Shown here piece after piece: positions 25,901 to 35,050 of a DNA stretch of 39,169 bases (within the stretch, counting starts at the first letter, position 1; the number at the start of each line of letters is the position of its first letter). The stretch lies in assembly GCA_014879945.1 (NCBI GenBank), contig JACSRE010000082.1, positions 1 through 39,169 on the forward strand, written 5' to 3'. The translations under genes and the position numbers were made by a program. The DNA comes from Myxococcus sp. (lineage in GTDB: Bacteria > Myxococcota > Myxococcia > Myxococcales > Myxococcaceae). The notes beneath the pieces were generated by a model. It did not search any database and had not been told where the DNA came from. It saw only the letters and a program-made list of their open reading frames with translations.

Positions 25901-27029
25901 GCTGCAGCAGCGCGACGGCAAGGGGGGCTTCGAGCGCAAGCGCCGCGCGCTCCACACCTGGGTCGAAGACAAGGACGCCTCGGACGCCTACATCACCTGG
26001 GCGCTGCTCGAGGGCGGCGAGAAGAACCTCTCGGCCGAGGTGGCACGCGTCAAAGAGGCCGCGAAGGTCGCGAAGAACTCGTACGTCGTCGCGCTCGCCG
26101 CCAACGTGCTCTCGCTGGCCGGCGACGCCTCGGGGGCGAGCGAGGCGATGTCGAAGCTGGCGGCGCTCCAGCACGACTCGGGGCTCGTCAGCGGCGGCAC
26201 CCAGAGCATCGTCGGCAGCACCGGCGCCTCGCTGGCGATCGAGACGACGGCCCTCTCGGCCCTGGCGTGGATGCGGGCGCCGGCCTTCGCGGTGAACGTG
26301 GAGAAGTCGATGAAGGCGCTCGCCGACAGCTGCAGGGACGGCCGCTACGGCGCGACCCAGTCGACGGTGCTGGCGCTGCGGGCCATTGTCGAGTTCGACA
26401 AGCTGAAGTCCGGCCAGCGCAAGCCCGGCGCGGCCACGCTGCTGGTTGACGGGAAGCCGGTGGGCGGGGCGCAGAAGTACGACGGCGCGACCGCCGGCGC
26501 CCTGCTCTTCCCCGACGTGGGCGAGCTGCTCGGCCCCGGCGAGCACACCCTCGAGCTCGTGCAAGCGGGCGGCTCCACCGTTCCCTTCTCGATGGCGGTG
26601 CGCTCGAGCCGCCTTCAGCCCGACTCGTCGAAGGACACCCGGGTGGCGCTCGAGGTGAAGCTGGGCGCGCAGGCCCTCAAGGAAGGTGACGTCATCGAAG
26701 CCACCGCGCGCGTCACCAACCTGTCCGACGCGCCGCTCTCGACGGTGGTGGCGATCGTCGGCGTGCCGGGCGGGCTCGAGCCGCGCGTCGATCAGCTCAA
26801 GGAGCTGGTGAAGGCCAACACCATCGACGCCTACGAGGTGATGGGGCGCGACGTGGTGCTCTACTGGCGGGGCATGACGCCGAGGCAGCAGGTGCGGGTG
26901 CCGGTGTCGCTGCTCGCCGCGGTGCCCGGCACGTACACCGGCCCGGCGAGCCGCGCGTACCTGTACTACGGCGACGAGCACAAGGCGTGGGTGCCCGGGT
27001 TCACCGCCGACATCGTGGCGGCGCGGTAG
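22941..27029 (+). CDS. Bacterial alpha-2-macroglobulin with thioester
   Basis: This 1362-residue exported protein has a signal peptide over residues 1-20 (ALRLAGLAGLVVVSLAGA) without a lipobox Cys, so it should be periplasmic or secreted. Macroglobulin beta-domains run from about 40 (STDKSVYKAGETVFVRG) to 530. A Pro/Ala/Arg-rich low-complexity linker covers about 550-660. The A2M core begins near 675 (DRFDFAETLYWTAAVRTNA). The thioester is PSGCFEQ, linking Cys893 and Gln896, in an alpha/alpha barrel up to about 1180. A receptor-binding-like end domain follows. It should trap proteases that cleave it. AAGGGGG precedes the ATG. The usual pbpC neighbour is missing. It has the thioester type of bait mechanism, but the bait region itself was not located. 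Confidence 0.93.
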   Translation: MHALRLAGLAGLVVVSLAGAPPPSKDPATPERVGGATRFLTSVSTDKSVYKAGETVFVRGVVMQANSHVPAPNGSWSHVVVKGPRGEVISQGQSNVADGAFGFSYALGPDAPGGEYQVEARGQLGHAPGVRRFEVRAYRPPRLNSQITFLREGYGPGDAVSATLEVKRAEGGLPVNAKVTAVARVDEVEVARISATIDASGRCSVTFPLPKVIERGEGSLAFTIQDGGVFETATRTLPLLVNSVDVAMYPEGGDLVAGLPSRLYLEARTPSKKPADIAGVIVDARGVEVAPFRTEHEGRGRARFTPLKGATYALKITEPAGITKRFPLPAITTDGAVITTLDDVFPAKAPVKAQIAWTGDRMVTVVLRQRDLVLDTVKLDASQQRSADVSLKAGTADGVLVITVSSKDGLPLAERLVFREPQQQLGIELRADRERYVPGAPVKLTVKTTLDGKPTSAVVGVTVSDESVFELLERREQPPSLPAMVLLEADVQDLADAHVYLDAKHPKSRVATDLLLGTQGWRRFGLLSVTDFLARYDDRAARALAFAQPPRPREADFELMADEAPGAAPPPVARAAPRPLNKPMAQPVPKAAAPVAAQPPRDLPAALLPRPRADQKPVARQAGARAMGLARAEQARAGDMNEEAGELIGGLIGNFVSVREFAHHVRPERKPNDRFDFAETLYWTAAVRTNASGEATISFGTSDAVTSFRASVGGYTDTGALGSATTALKSVQPYYVEPKLPLEVTAGDLVRLPIAFVNGTREPLTNVSLALEAKGDLRFKAPEAFTLKADARERRVIDLLIGQGTKATSLTLTSGAGGYSDVVTRELNVKPKGFPIEQANGGLLSANGRATWKVTIAKDTVAGSQTTSIALFPSPAANLTQALKRLVQEPSGCFEQTSSTTYPMTMAMQYFQSHSGVDAALVRDAREKLDRGYQRLTGFECKKHGYEWFGQDPGHEALTAYGVLQFSDMKKVRPVDEAMLARSRAWLLQQRDGKGGFERKRRALHTWVEDKDASDAYITWALLEGGEKNLSAEVARVKEAAKVAKNSYVVALAANVLSLAGDASGASEAMSKLAALQHDSGLVSGGTQSIVGSTGASLAIETTALSALAWMRAPAFAVNVEKSMKALADSCRDGRYGATQSTVLALRAIVEFDKLKSGQRKPGAATLLVDGKPVGGAQKYDGATAGALLFPDVGELLGPGEHTLELVQAGGSTVPFSMAVRSSRLQPDSSKDTRVALEVKLGAQALKEGDVIEATARVTNLSDAPLSTVVAIVGVPGGLEPRVDQLKELVKANTIDAYEVMGRDVVLYWRGMTPRQQVRVPVSLLAAVPGTYTGPASRAYLYYGDEHKAWVPGFTADIVAAR

Positions 27030-27032
27030 CGG

Positions 27033-27653
27033 TCACTCGCGCGTGTCGTCGACGTGGTTGTACGGCTGGCCGGCGGGCACCGTCACGCCGTTGATGACGC
27101 GGTCCTTCGTCGAGATCGTCCACACGTCGACGGTGTCGTCGTTGTCCACGTTGCCCGCGGCGACGACGGTGACCGAGCAGTCGGGGCAGGTGCCCTGCAG
27201 GCCCGAGTTGTCCCAGACGTCCTGGGGCACGCCCTTCTCGAGCGCCTCATTGTCGATGGTGGGGAACCTCGCCGCGTCCGCCAGGAAGCCCGTCTTCCCC
27301 TTGCCCGCTTCGCCCGGCTTCTGGAGCTCGCCGTCGGTCGAGAAGGAGTACAGGTACCGGTTGCCCGGGCCCGGCGAGAAGCCGACCTCGCCGACGTCGG
27401 TGGAGTAGGCGTTGGCTCCCGCGAAGTGCATCGTCTCCGAGGTGAACGCCGACTTCAGGTTGGCCCTCGCCTCGCTCTGCTTCGACTTCGCCTGGAACTT
27501 GATGAAGTTGGGGATCGCGATGGCCGCGAGGATGCCGACGCAGGGGCACGCGAGGGCCACCAGCACCGCGACGATCACCACGGCAGACACGCCACCCTTC
27601 TTCGGGGTCACCGGCGCGGGCATCGGGTTCGGAGGCATCGGGTTCGGGGTCAT
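27033..27653 (-). CDS. Pilin-like membrane protein lacking a prepilin cleavage site
   Basis: This 206-residue protein starts at an ATG at 27653 and has a Pro/Met/Asn-rich cytosolic head (MTPNPMPPNPMPAPVTPKKG). It then has a hydrophobic helix ending ILAAIAIPNFIKFQAKSKQS and EARANLKSAF, which is the pattern just after the TM start of type IV pilins. The canonical G-FTLIE prepilin peptidase site is replaced by CPCVG. The rest is a globular domain with aromatic and Gly residues (FSPGPGNRYLYSF) and a CPDC pair near residue 160. It is probably anchored in the inner membrane by its N-terminal helix. A GTG at 27680 would add nine residues. It may be a pseudopilin relative that does not assemble. Confidence 0.8.
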   Translation of the reverse strand: MTPNPMPPNPMPAPVTPKKGGVSAVVIVAVLVALACPCVGILAAIAIPNFIKFQAKSKQSEARANLKSAFTSETMHFAGANAYSTDVGEVGFSPGPGNRYLYSFSTDGELQKPGEAGKGKTGFLADAARFPTIDNEALEKGVPQDVWDNSGLQGTCPDCSVTVVAAGNVDNDDTVDVWTISTKDRVINGVTVPAGQPYNHVDDTRE

Positions 27654-27729
27654 GGTGGCCGCACCGTAGGCGACGGCCACGGAGGACGTCTCGCTTGAAG
27701 CGTCTCGGCGCGCCCACTACGCCGGCGCG

Positions 27730-29057
<1,328 letters not shown>

Positions 29058-29058
<1 letters not shown>

Positions 29059-30620
29059 TGCGCGCCCTGCTGCTCTCGACGTGCGGCCTCGCGGCGTGCG
29101 TGACGACGGCCCCAGCGGCCCGCACCGAGGCCCCGCCCGCAGCGCCTTTACCGGCCCAGGCGCCTCGCCCGGCTCCGCGCGCCCTGCCCGCCTTGCCGCC
29201 CATGAAGCTGGTGGTGCTGCCGACGCCCGGCACGCCGATCGTCAGCGTTCGGCTCGTCTTCCGGGCGGGCTCCGTCGACGACCCGCAGGGGAAAGAGGGG
29301 CTCACCGCGCTCACCACCCGGCTGCTCACCGAGGGCGGCACGAAGGCGTTGTCAGCGGCCGAGCTCAACGAGGCGCTCTTCCCCATGGCCGCGGAGCTCG
29401 AGCGCGACACCGACAAGGAGTTCACCGTCATCTCGGGGCGCGTGCACCGGGAGCGCTTCGACGCCTTCCTGTCGATCTTCGCCCAGACGCTGCTCTCGCC
29501 GCGCCTCGACCCGAACGAGTTCGAGCGCCTGAAGACCGAGCAGCTCAACGCCGTTCGCAACCGCCTGCGCAGCGAGAACGACGAGGAGCTCGGCAAGGTG
29601 ATGCTCGACGCGCTCCTCTACGAGGGGCACCCCTACCGGCACGCGACGGTCGGCACCGAGTCGGGCCTGAACAGCCTCACGCTCGACGACGTGGCGGCCC
29701 AGTGGAGGCGCTGCTTCACCAGGGCGCGGGTGGTGGTGGGGGTCGCGGGCGCCGCCGATGACGCGCTCGGCGCCCGGGTCGTCGCGGCCCTCGACGGCCT
29801 GCCGCAGACGGGCGCGGCGCCCACGCCCATCCCCTCGCCGGGCAGGGTCGCCAACCAGACGTTGATCATCCGTCGCGACACCCAGTCCACCGCCGGCTCC
29901 TTCGGCGTCTCGTGGGCGCTGCGGCGTGACGACCCGGACTTCGCGCTGGTCTTCCTCGGCCTGTCGTACCTGGGTGAGCACCGGCAGGAGCACGGGGTGC
30001 TCTTTCGCGAGCTGCGCGACCGGCGCGGCCTCAACTACGGCACCTACGCCTACGCGGAGCACCATCGCCAGGCTGGGTGGAGCTCGATTCCCCGGCCCAA
30101 CATCGCGCGCACCGTGCAGGACCTGACGGTGTGGCTGAGGCCCGTCGAGGCGGCCAACGGCGTCTTCGCCACCCGGGGAGTCCTCTACTTCCTCGAGCAG
30201 ACGCTCCGGCAGCCGCTGCCCGCCGAGCGCTTCGCGACCGCGAAGGGGTTCCTCTCGGGCGCCACCCGCATCTGGACGCTGACCGATCAACGTCGCCTCG
30301 GCTGGGCCATCGACGAGCTGATCTACGGCACCCCCGGCTTCCTCGACGCCGTGCGCGCCACCATCGCCACCGCGACGGCCGACCAGGTGCAGCGCGCGCT
30401 CGCCCGGCACCTCGACCCCGCGACGCTCAACTTCGTCTTCGTCACCAAAGACGCCGAGGGCCTACGCAAGGGGCTCCTCACGCCCTCGGCGGGGCCCATC
30501 GCGTACCCGACCCCCAAGCCGCCCGAGGTGATGGAGCAGGACAAGGCCATCGACGCCTTCCCGCTGCCGATGGTCGGCGAGCGCGTGCGGCTGATGAACG
30601 CGGCCGAGGTGATGCGCTGA
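29058..30620 (+). CDS. M16-family peptidase-like lipoprotein, inactive subunit
   Basis: This 520-residue protein begins MRALLLSTCGLAAC, a lipoprotein signal with lipobox LAAC, then a Pro/Ala linker. It aligns with M16 proteins but the HxxEH site is replaced by LTALTTRLLTEGG, so zinc cannot bind there. The C-terminal Arg/Tyr pair that the non-catalytic subunit gives to the active site is kept (RRGLNYGTYAY). It should form a heterodimer with the preceding subunit and anchor it to a membrane. The ATG overlaps the upstream stop by one base. It ends with a short polar tail (VRLMNAAEVMR). Confidence 0.92.
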
Positions 30621-30666
30621 GCAGCCTGTAGCAGCCTGTGTTTTTGGGAGGACGGAGACAGCCGGG

Positions 30667-30672
30667 TATAAG
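30667..30672 (+). promoter_or_regulatory. Possible -10 box upstream of the OmpA-type gene
   Basis: TATAAG stands out against the GC-rich background, 11 bases before the ATG at 30683. No matching -35 was found at 17 bases (a weak TTTGGG at 18), and a transcript from it would have a leader of only a few bases. A tandem GCAGCCTGT repeat lies just upstream (30621-30639). Confidence 0.25.
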
Positions 30673-30682
30673 CAGAGCCCAG

Positions 30683-32362
30683 ATGGCGCGAATCGCAGCT
30701 GGGCTGATCGTGGCGTGCCTCTCCACCGCGGCGTGGGCCGATGAGCCGTTCGCGCGCGGCTTCGACGCGGTGCCGCTCAAGCTGACGACGACGGCGAACT
30801 CGGGCCTCCAGCTCGACGGCGCCGAGCTGCAGCCGAAGAGGTCGTGGCAGCTGCAGGCGTTGCTCGATCTCAACTTCGGCGTCATGGCGCTCAAGCTCGG
30901 CGACCAGCGCCTGGGCGATCTGCTGCCCTTCCGAACCGACCTGCGCATCGGCGGCAGCTACCAGCTGCTCGATCGGCTCGAGGTGGGCGGCGAGCTCCCC
31001 ATCACCCTGGTCAACGTCAACGCCTTCTCGCTGCTGCGCGAGCAGGGCTTTCCTCAAGAGGCGCCGCGGGTGGTCGGGCTGGGAGCGCCGCGGGCCATCG
31101 GCCGCCTCCAGATCCTCCGGCAGAGCGAGTTCCCCATCGTGAGCCTCGCCGCGGTGCTCGAGGCGCGCATCCCCATCGGCGACGGCTTCAGCTTCATGTC
31201 GGACCGCGGGTTCGTGGTTTCGCCCCGCCTCGCGGCCGAGCGGCGCTTCGGGCCAGTGCGCGTGCTGGCCAACGCCGGGTGGCGGTTTCGCACGGCGCCG
31301 GGCCAGTACCTCAACCTCTACGTCGGTCACGAGTTCCTGATGGGCGGTGGGGCGATCGTCGAGCTGCCCAACTTCGGCAAGCTCACCGGCAACTCGCTGT
31401 TGGCCGAGGTGAACCTGGCGACGCCCGCCGAGGCGCCCTTCACCTTCCGTGACGCCGAGGCGCTCAAGACGCCGCTCGAGCTGATGCTGGGCGCGCGCTC
31501 CACGGTGGCGAAGAACTGGAGCGTGCTGCTCGCCCTCGGCCGTGGCCTCGGCCAGAGCGGGTACGGGCGTGAGGCGTTCCGCGTGGTCTTCGGCGTGCGC
31601 TTCGAGCACATCGCCCAGCCCGATCAAGACGGCGACGGCATTCCCGACACCGCCGACGGCTGCCCGAACGAGCCCGAAGACAAGGACGGCGTGGAGGACG
31701 AAGACGGCTGCCCCGAGTTCGAGCAGATCATCGACAGCGACCACGACGGAGTCCCCGACACCGCCGATGGCTGCCCCGAGGTGCCCGGCCCCGCCGGCCT
31801 CGACGGCTGCCCCGACAAGGACGGCGACCAGATCCCCGACATCGCCGACAAGTGCCCCGACCAGATGGGCCCGCCCGAGCTCGACGGCTGCCCGCCTCCC
31901 GAAGAAGACGAGCCGGTGGTGCTCGAGTCGGAGCGGCTGCGCATCAAGAACCAGATCCTCTTCGAGTTCGGCTCGAACAAGATCGACCCGAGCTCCTTCC
32001 CCATGCTCGACGGCGTGGCCAAGGTGCTGACGCTGAACCCGAAGGTGGGCCCCGTGCTGATCGAGGGCCACACCGACAACGTCGGGCCGCGCGACTTCAA
32101 CATCGACCTCTCGCGGCGCCGCGCCAAGGCCGTCGAGGACTACTTGATCGCCAAGGGCATCGACAAGAAGCGCCTGCGCTCCGACGGCTTCGGCTTCGAC
32201 CGGCCCATCGTGCCGAACGACACGCCGATCAACCGCGCGAAGAACCGCCGCACCGAGTTCAGGCTGATGGAGAACGACGACGCCGACCAGGGTGGCGCGA
32301 AGGTGGCGCCGAAGGCTGCTCCCGCGCCGACTCCGACGCCTGCGCCCAGGCCGAAGCCGTAG
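30683..32362 (+). CDS. OmpA-family outer-membrane protein with TSP3-type calcium repeats
   Basis: The protein has 559 residues from the ATG at 30683 (signal RIAAGLIVACLSTAAWA). Residues 20-310 are predicted beta-barrel strands with Gly/Arg/Phe alternation. A TSP3-like Asp repeat block follows at about 313-410 (DQDGDGIPDTADGCP; SDHDGVPDTADGCP; DKDGDQIPDIADKCP), which should bind calcium and stiffen a periplasmic stalk. The OmpA peptidoglycan-binding domain runs from about 425 (ILFEFGSNKID) with GHTDNVG and LSRRRAKAVEDYL, plus the conserved NRRTEFRL. A Pro/Ala tail ends it. It ties the outer membrane to the wall. Confidence 0.93.
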   Translation: MARIAAGLIVACLSTAAWADEPFARGFDAVPLKLTTTANSGLQLDGAELQPKRSWQLQALLDLNFGVMALKLGDQRLGDLLPFRTDLRIGGSYQLLDRLEVGGELPITLVNVNAFSLLREQGFPQEAPRVVGLGAPRAIGRLQILRQSEFPIVSLAAVLEARIPIGDGFSFMSDRGFVVSPRLAAERRFGPVRVLANAGWRFRTAPGQYLNLYVGHEFLMGGGAIVELPNFGKLTGNSLLAEVNLATPAEAPFTFRDAEALKTPLELMLGARSTVAKNWSVLLALGRGLGQSGYGREAFRVVFGVRFEHIAQPDQDGDGIPDTADGCPNEPEDKDGVEDEDGCPEFEQIIDSDHDGVPDTADGCPEVPGPAGLDGCPDKDGDQIPDIADKCPDQMGPPELDGCPPPEEDEPVVLESERLRIKNQILFEFGSNKIDPSSFPMLDGVAKVLTLNPKVGPVLIEGHTDNVGPRDFNIDLSRRRAKAVEDYLIAKGIDKKRLRSDGFGFDRPIVPNDTPINRAKNRRTEFRLMENDDADQGGAKVAPKAAPAPTPTPAPRPKP

Positions 32363-32926
32363 TCACGGCGACGCGAGCGCGTCGTCGAGCCACTTCTTCA
32401 CCCGCCACCCGGCGACCTGCCCCCGGGCGATCTGCACCACCTCGCCCTTGGCGTTGATGACGAAGGTGGTGGGGAGCGCCTGCACGAGGAACGCCGCGCT
32501 GGCCTCCGGGTCGGTGAGCACGACGTAGGGCCGCACCTCGGGGTGTCTCGAGAGCCAGGGGCCGACGGTCGCGCGCGCGTCATCGGCGTCCTCCTGGTTG
32601 GCGGCCACGAAGACCACGCCCTTTCCTTCGTACGCTCTGGCGATCGCCACCAGCTCGGGCATCTCGTCGTTGCACGGCGGGCACCAGGTCGCCCAGAAGT
32701 TGAGCAGCACCACCTGGCCCTCGAGCGCCGAGAGCGTCGCGGTGCTGCCGTCGAGGCGCGTCATGGTGAGCGGCGGCGCGGGGTGCCCTGGCTCGAGCCC
32801 GTCGCCGCCGATGAACTCCTGCACCGCCAGCGCCGCCGCGATGGCGAAGAGGCCCGCGATGATCACGGTGTTGCTGAGCTGGACCCCGCGCGAGGGCGGC
32901 GGCGCGGGCGCCTGCTCGTCACCCAT
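32363..32926 (-). CDS. TlpA-type membrane-anchored thioredoxin
   Basis: In this 187-residue protein, residues 1-18 are cytosolic and about 19-38 form one membrane helix (TVIIAGLFAIAAALAV). A periplasmic thioredoxin-like domain carries the redox motif W81-C82-P-P-C85 in NFWATWCPPCNDEMPEL, with a cis-Pro loop (ALPTTFVI). It should reduce or exchange disulfides in periplasmic proteins, as TlpA and ResA do in cytochrome maturation. Its stop directly abuts the convergent OmpA gene's stop. Its ATG at 32926 overlaps the upstream gene by 8 bases, so translation is probably coupled. Confidence 0.92.
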   Translation of the reverse strand: MGDEQAPAPPPSRGVQLSNTVIIAGLFAIAAALAVQEFIGGDGLEPGHPAPPLTMTRLDGSTATLSALEGQVVLLNFWATWCPPCNDEMPELVAIARAYEGKGVVFVAANQEDADDARATVGPWLSRHPEVRPYVVLTDPEASAAFLVQALPTTFVINAKGEVVQIARGQVAGWRVKKWLDDALASP

Positions 32927-33950
32927 GGTCGCGCTCCGACAACCGCCGCACCACCAGCGACAACGCGCGCCGGGTCTGGCGGCGCAGCCACGGCCGCTCG
33001 TTCACCACCCGGGCGAGCGCGGGCCCGTGCGTGTAGTACCCCGCGACGAGCCGGCGCCCCAGCCGCGAGGGGAGCAACCCCTGGTCGCGAAAGCGGCGCA
33101 GCACCTCGAGCTCGGGCGCGCCTGGGCCGAACGCCACGGTGGCGACGAAGCAGGGCCCGGCGCCGGTGATCCACAACACCCGGCTGGAGCTGAGGTTGAG
33201 CACCCCGCGCAGCACCGAGCGCGGGTGGTAGAGGAAGGCGAGCAGATCGTTCTGCGCCACCTGCAGCTCGCCCGAGCTGGCGTCCTCCACCTCGACGCGC
33301 GTCTGCGGCCCGGCGAGCTCGGTGAGGCGGAACGAGTAGGTGCGCTTGTTGCCGCGGCGGCTGACCTCGACGGAGCGCACCTCGCCGAAGTACCCCCACC
33401 AGGTCGCCGCGCAGTGCGTGCAGCCGAACTGGTGCAAGGCGACCGACGACGAGAACGACAGCTCCGAGACCTTGCGGCACGCGGGGCACGGCACCTTCAT
33501 GCGCATGCTGCGCTCGGGCCTGGGGTCGAAGCGGCTCTGGCCGGTCCTCGGGTCGAACACCGGCGCGCGCGCCTCGTCGCTCACCGCGTAGAGCCGCCGC
33601 CGCCCCGTCGCCCGCAGCTCGGCCCGCTGCGCCTCGACCCAGGCCGCCTCGGCGAGCTCCACCTTGCCGTCTGCGATGTGGTGCAGCGTCAAGAGCCACG
33701 CCTCGAGCGCGGTGACCCAGGCCGAGTCGTTGGACTGGTAGGCGCGGGCGAGCAACGCCTCGCCCTCACCAATCAACGCCCGCGCGGCCGCCCTCGAGGG
33801 GTCGTCGCGTCGCCGATAGACGGGCGGCTCAGGCGCCTTCGCGCAGAACGTCACCGCGTCGGCGCGCAACAGCTCCGACACGTCGCCGGGCACGAAGGGC
33901 AACCGCGCCGCCGCCGCTTTCGCCCGTGCCAGTGACGCCTCGACAGACAT
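32919..33950 (-). CDS. Zinc-ribbon protein with C-terminal CFI-box domain
   Basis: The protein has 343 residues. Residues 1-140 are helical and unrecognised. A zinc ribbon is formed by C155-x2-C158 (CPACRK) and C177-x2-C180 (CTHCAATW). The C-terminus begins at Cys267 with CFVATVAFG and continues LRRFRDQGLLPSRLGRRLV and AGYYTHGPALARVV. This is the CFI-box C-terminal domain as I recall it, usually CFIATAAYGS, then LRxFRD and YYxxSP. Its function is unknown, and CFI-box proteins vary in the rest of their architecture. No signal peptide is seen. The 3' end overlaps the TlpA gene by 8 bases, so the two are translated together. Confidence 0.85.
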   Translation of the reverse strand: MSVEASLARAKAAAARLPFVPGDVSELLRADAVTFCAKAPEPPVYRRRDDPSRAAARALIGEGEALLARAYQSNDSAWVTALEAWLLTLHHIADGKVELAEAAWVEAQRAELRATGRRRLYAVSDEARAPVFDPRTGQSRFDPRPERSMRMKVPCPACRKVSELSFSSSVALHQFGCTHCAATWWGYFGEVRSVEVSRRGNKRTYSFRLTELAGPQTRVEVEDASSGELQVAQNDLLAFLYHPRSVLRGVLNLSSSRVLWITGAGPCFVATVAFGPGAPELEVLRRFRDQGLLPSRLGRRLVAGYYTHGPALARVVNERPWLRRQTRRALSLVVRRLSERDHG

Positions 33951-34032
33951 GCCGCCTTTCTACGCAACAACGCGCGCTTCGGGCACCGACCGAAAAGTCG
34001 ACCGCCGTGTGCGCGCATGTAGGCTCGGGAGC

Positions 34033-34332
34033 ATGCGACTCCTGGTGACCCTGGTGTGGACCCTCACGTGTATCGGCGTGGGCATCGCGGCCTCGACCGT
34101 CGAGGTCAGCGGCAAGACGCCCTGGCAGCACGCCCAGAAGCTGTGGAAGACCGACGGCGAGAAGCGCCTGGGCGACGCGCGCGAACAGGCGACCGAGCTC
34201 GCCGGCCAGGTGTCGAAGAAGGTGGGCGCGACGGTGAAGGACCTGAACGAGCGCCCGCTCGATCGCCACTCCCCGGCCGAGCGCGACGCCCTCGAGAAGC
34301 TGATCGCGAACCGCCAGCGTGAGCCGAAATGA
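34033..34332 (+). CDS. Small exported or membrane-anchored protein
   Basis: This 99-residue protein has a hydrophobic N-terminus (MRLLVTLVWTLTCIGVGIAAS) that is either a signal peptide or a membrane anchor. An amphipathic charged helix follows (QATELAGQVSKKVGATVKDL) and it ends in DRHSPAERDALEKLIANRQ. I do not recognise a family. The ATG at 34033 is chosen because the hydrophobic segment then stands at the N-terminus; GGGAG lies very close upstream. The reading frame is open further upstream, but that part is unlike a signal peptide. Confidence 0.65.
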   Translation: MRLLVTLVWTLTCIGVGIAASTVEVSGKTPWQHAQKLWKTDGEKRLGDAREQATELAGQVSKKVGATVKDLNERPLDRHSPAERDALEKLIANRQREPK

Positions 34333-34441
34333 GGGCCGCCCCGCCCGTGAGCCCAGCTGATGGGCGCCACCGCCAGATGGCCGGGGGCAGGCTGGTGTTT
34401 GGCTGGTCATGGGTCGGCCCGAACGGTAAGGTCGAAACGCC

Positions 34442-35014
34442 TTGAACCGCCTCGTCCTGATCAGCGCTGCCCTCGTCGTCCTGTCGGCCTGTGGTGTCGG
34501 TCCCCTCCCTGCGCGCGCCGTCAGCTCGACGCAGGCCCTGTCGGGGACGGCCGAGTGGCTCGAGTTCGAGTCGCCCGCGGTGCGCCAGGAGCTGTTTCGG
34601 GAGCTGGTGCGCGGCTCGGTCGCCCAGCAGGGCCAGATCGGCACCGTCCTCTTCCCCTTCATGCAGGACGGCGAGCTGCAGGGCGCGCGCGCGCTCGATC
34701 TCCGCGCCGACCTCCTCCAGGCGCCTGACGCGGGCGTGCTGCAGCTCACCTTCGACACCCGTGGTGACCGCTTCGCCGAAGATCGCCGCGAGGCGTTTCA
34801 GGGCCTGTCGGAGCGCGAGGCCACCGAGCTGATCGCGCGCTCGCTGCTGCACCGCTGGAACGTGAAGTCCTCGGGCCCGGTGTTGGTCATTCGCGCCGCC
34901 GGCGCCCCCTACGCCGCCGCGTGGATCGACGGGGCGCTGCGCATCAACCCGGCCTTCGTCTACATGGCCGCCGCGCCGAACAGCGCCTCCGCGCCCACGG
35001 CCTCGTCGAACTGA
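34442..35014 (+). CDS. Small lipoprotein, function unknown
   Basis: This 190-residue protein starts at a TTG at 34442, with TAAGG a short distance upstream. MNRLVLISAALVVLSAC is a lipoprotein signal with lipobox LSAC. The mature part is mixed alpha/beta: a helix-rich segment (LFRELVRGSVAQQGQIGTV), then FDTRGDRFAEDRREAF, and it ends in a low-complexity Ala/Ser tail. No family is recognised. The spacing to the following purC is 36 bases, so co-transcription is possible, but no functional link is evident. Confidence 0.75.
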   Translation: MNRLVLISAALVVLSACGVGPLPARAVSSTQALSGTAEWLEFESPAVRQELFRELVRGSVAQQGQIGTVLFPFMQDGELQGARALDLRADLLQAPDAGVLQLTFDTRGDRFAEDRREAFQGLSEREATELIARSLLHRWNVKSSGPVLVIRAAGAPYAAAWIDGALRINPAFVYMAAAPNSASAPTASSN

Positions 35015-35050
35015 ATCACCTCGAGCGCTGGAGCGGTGTAGAAGCCGCGC

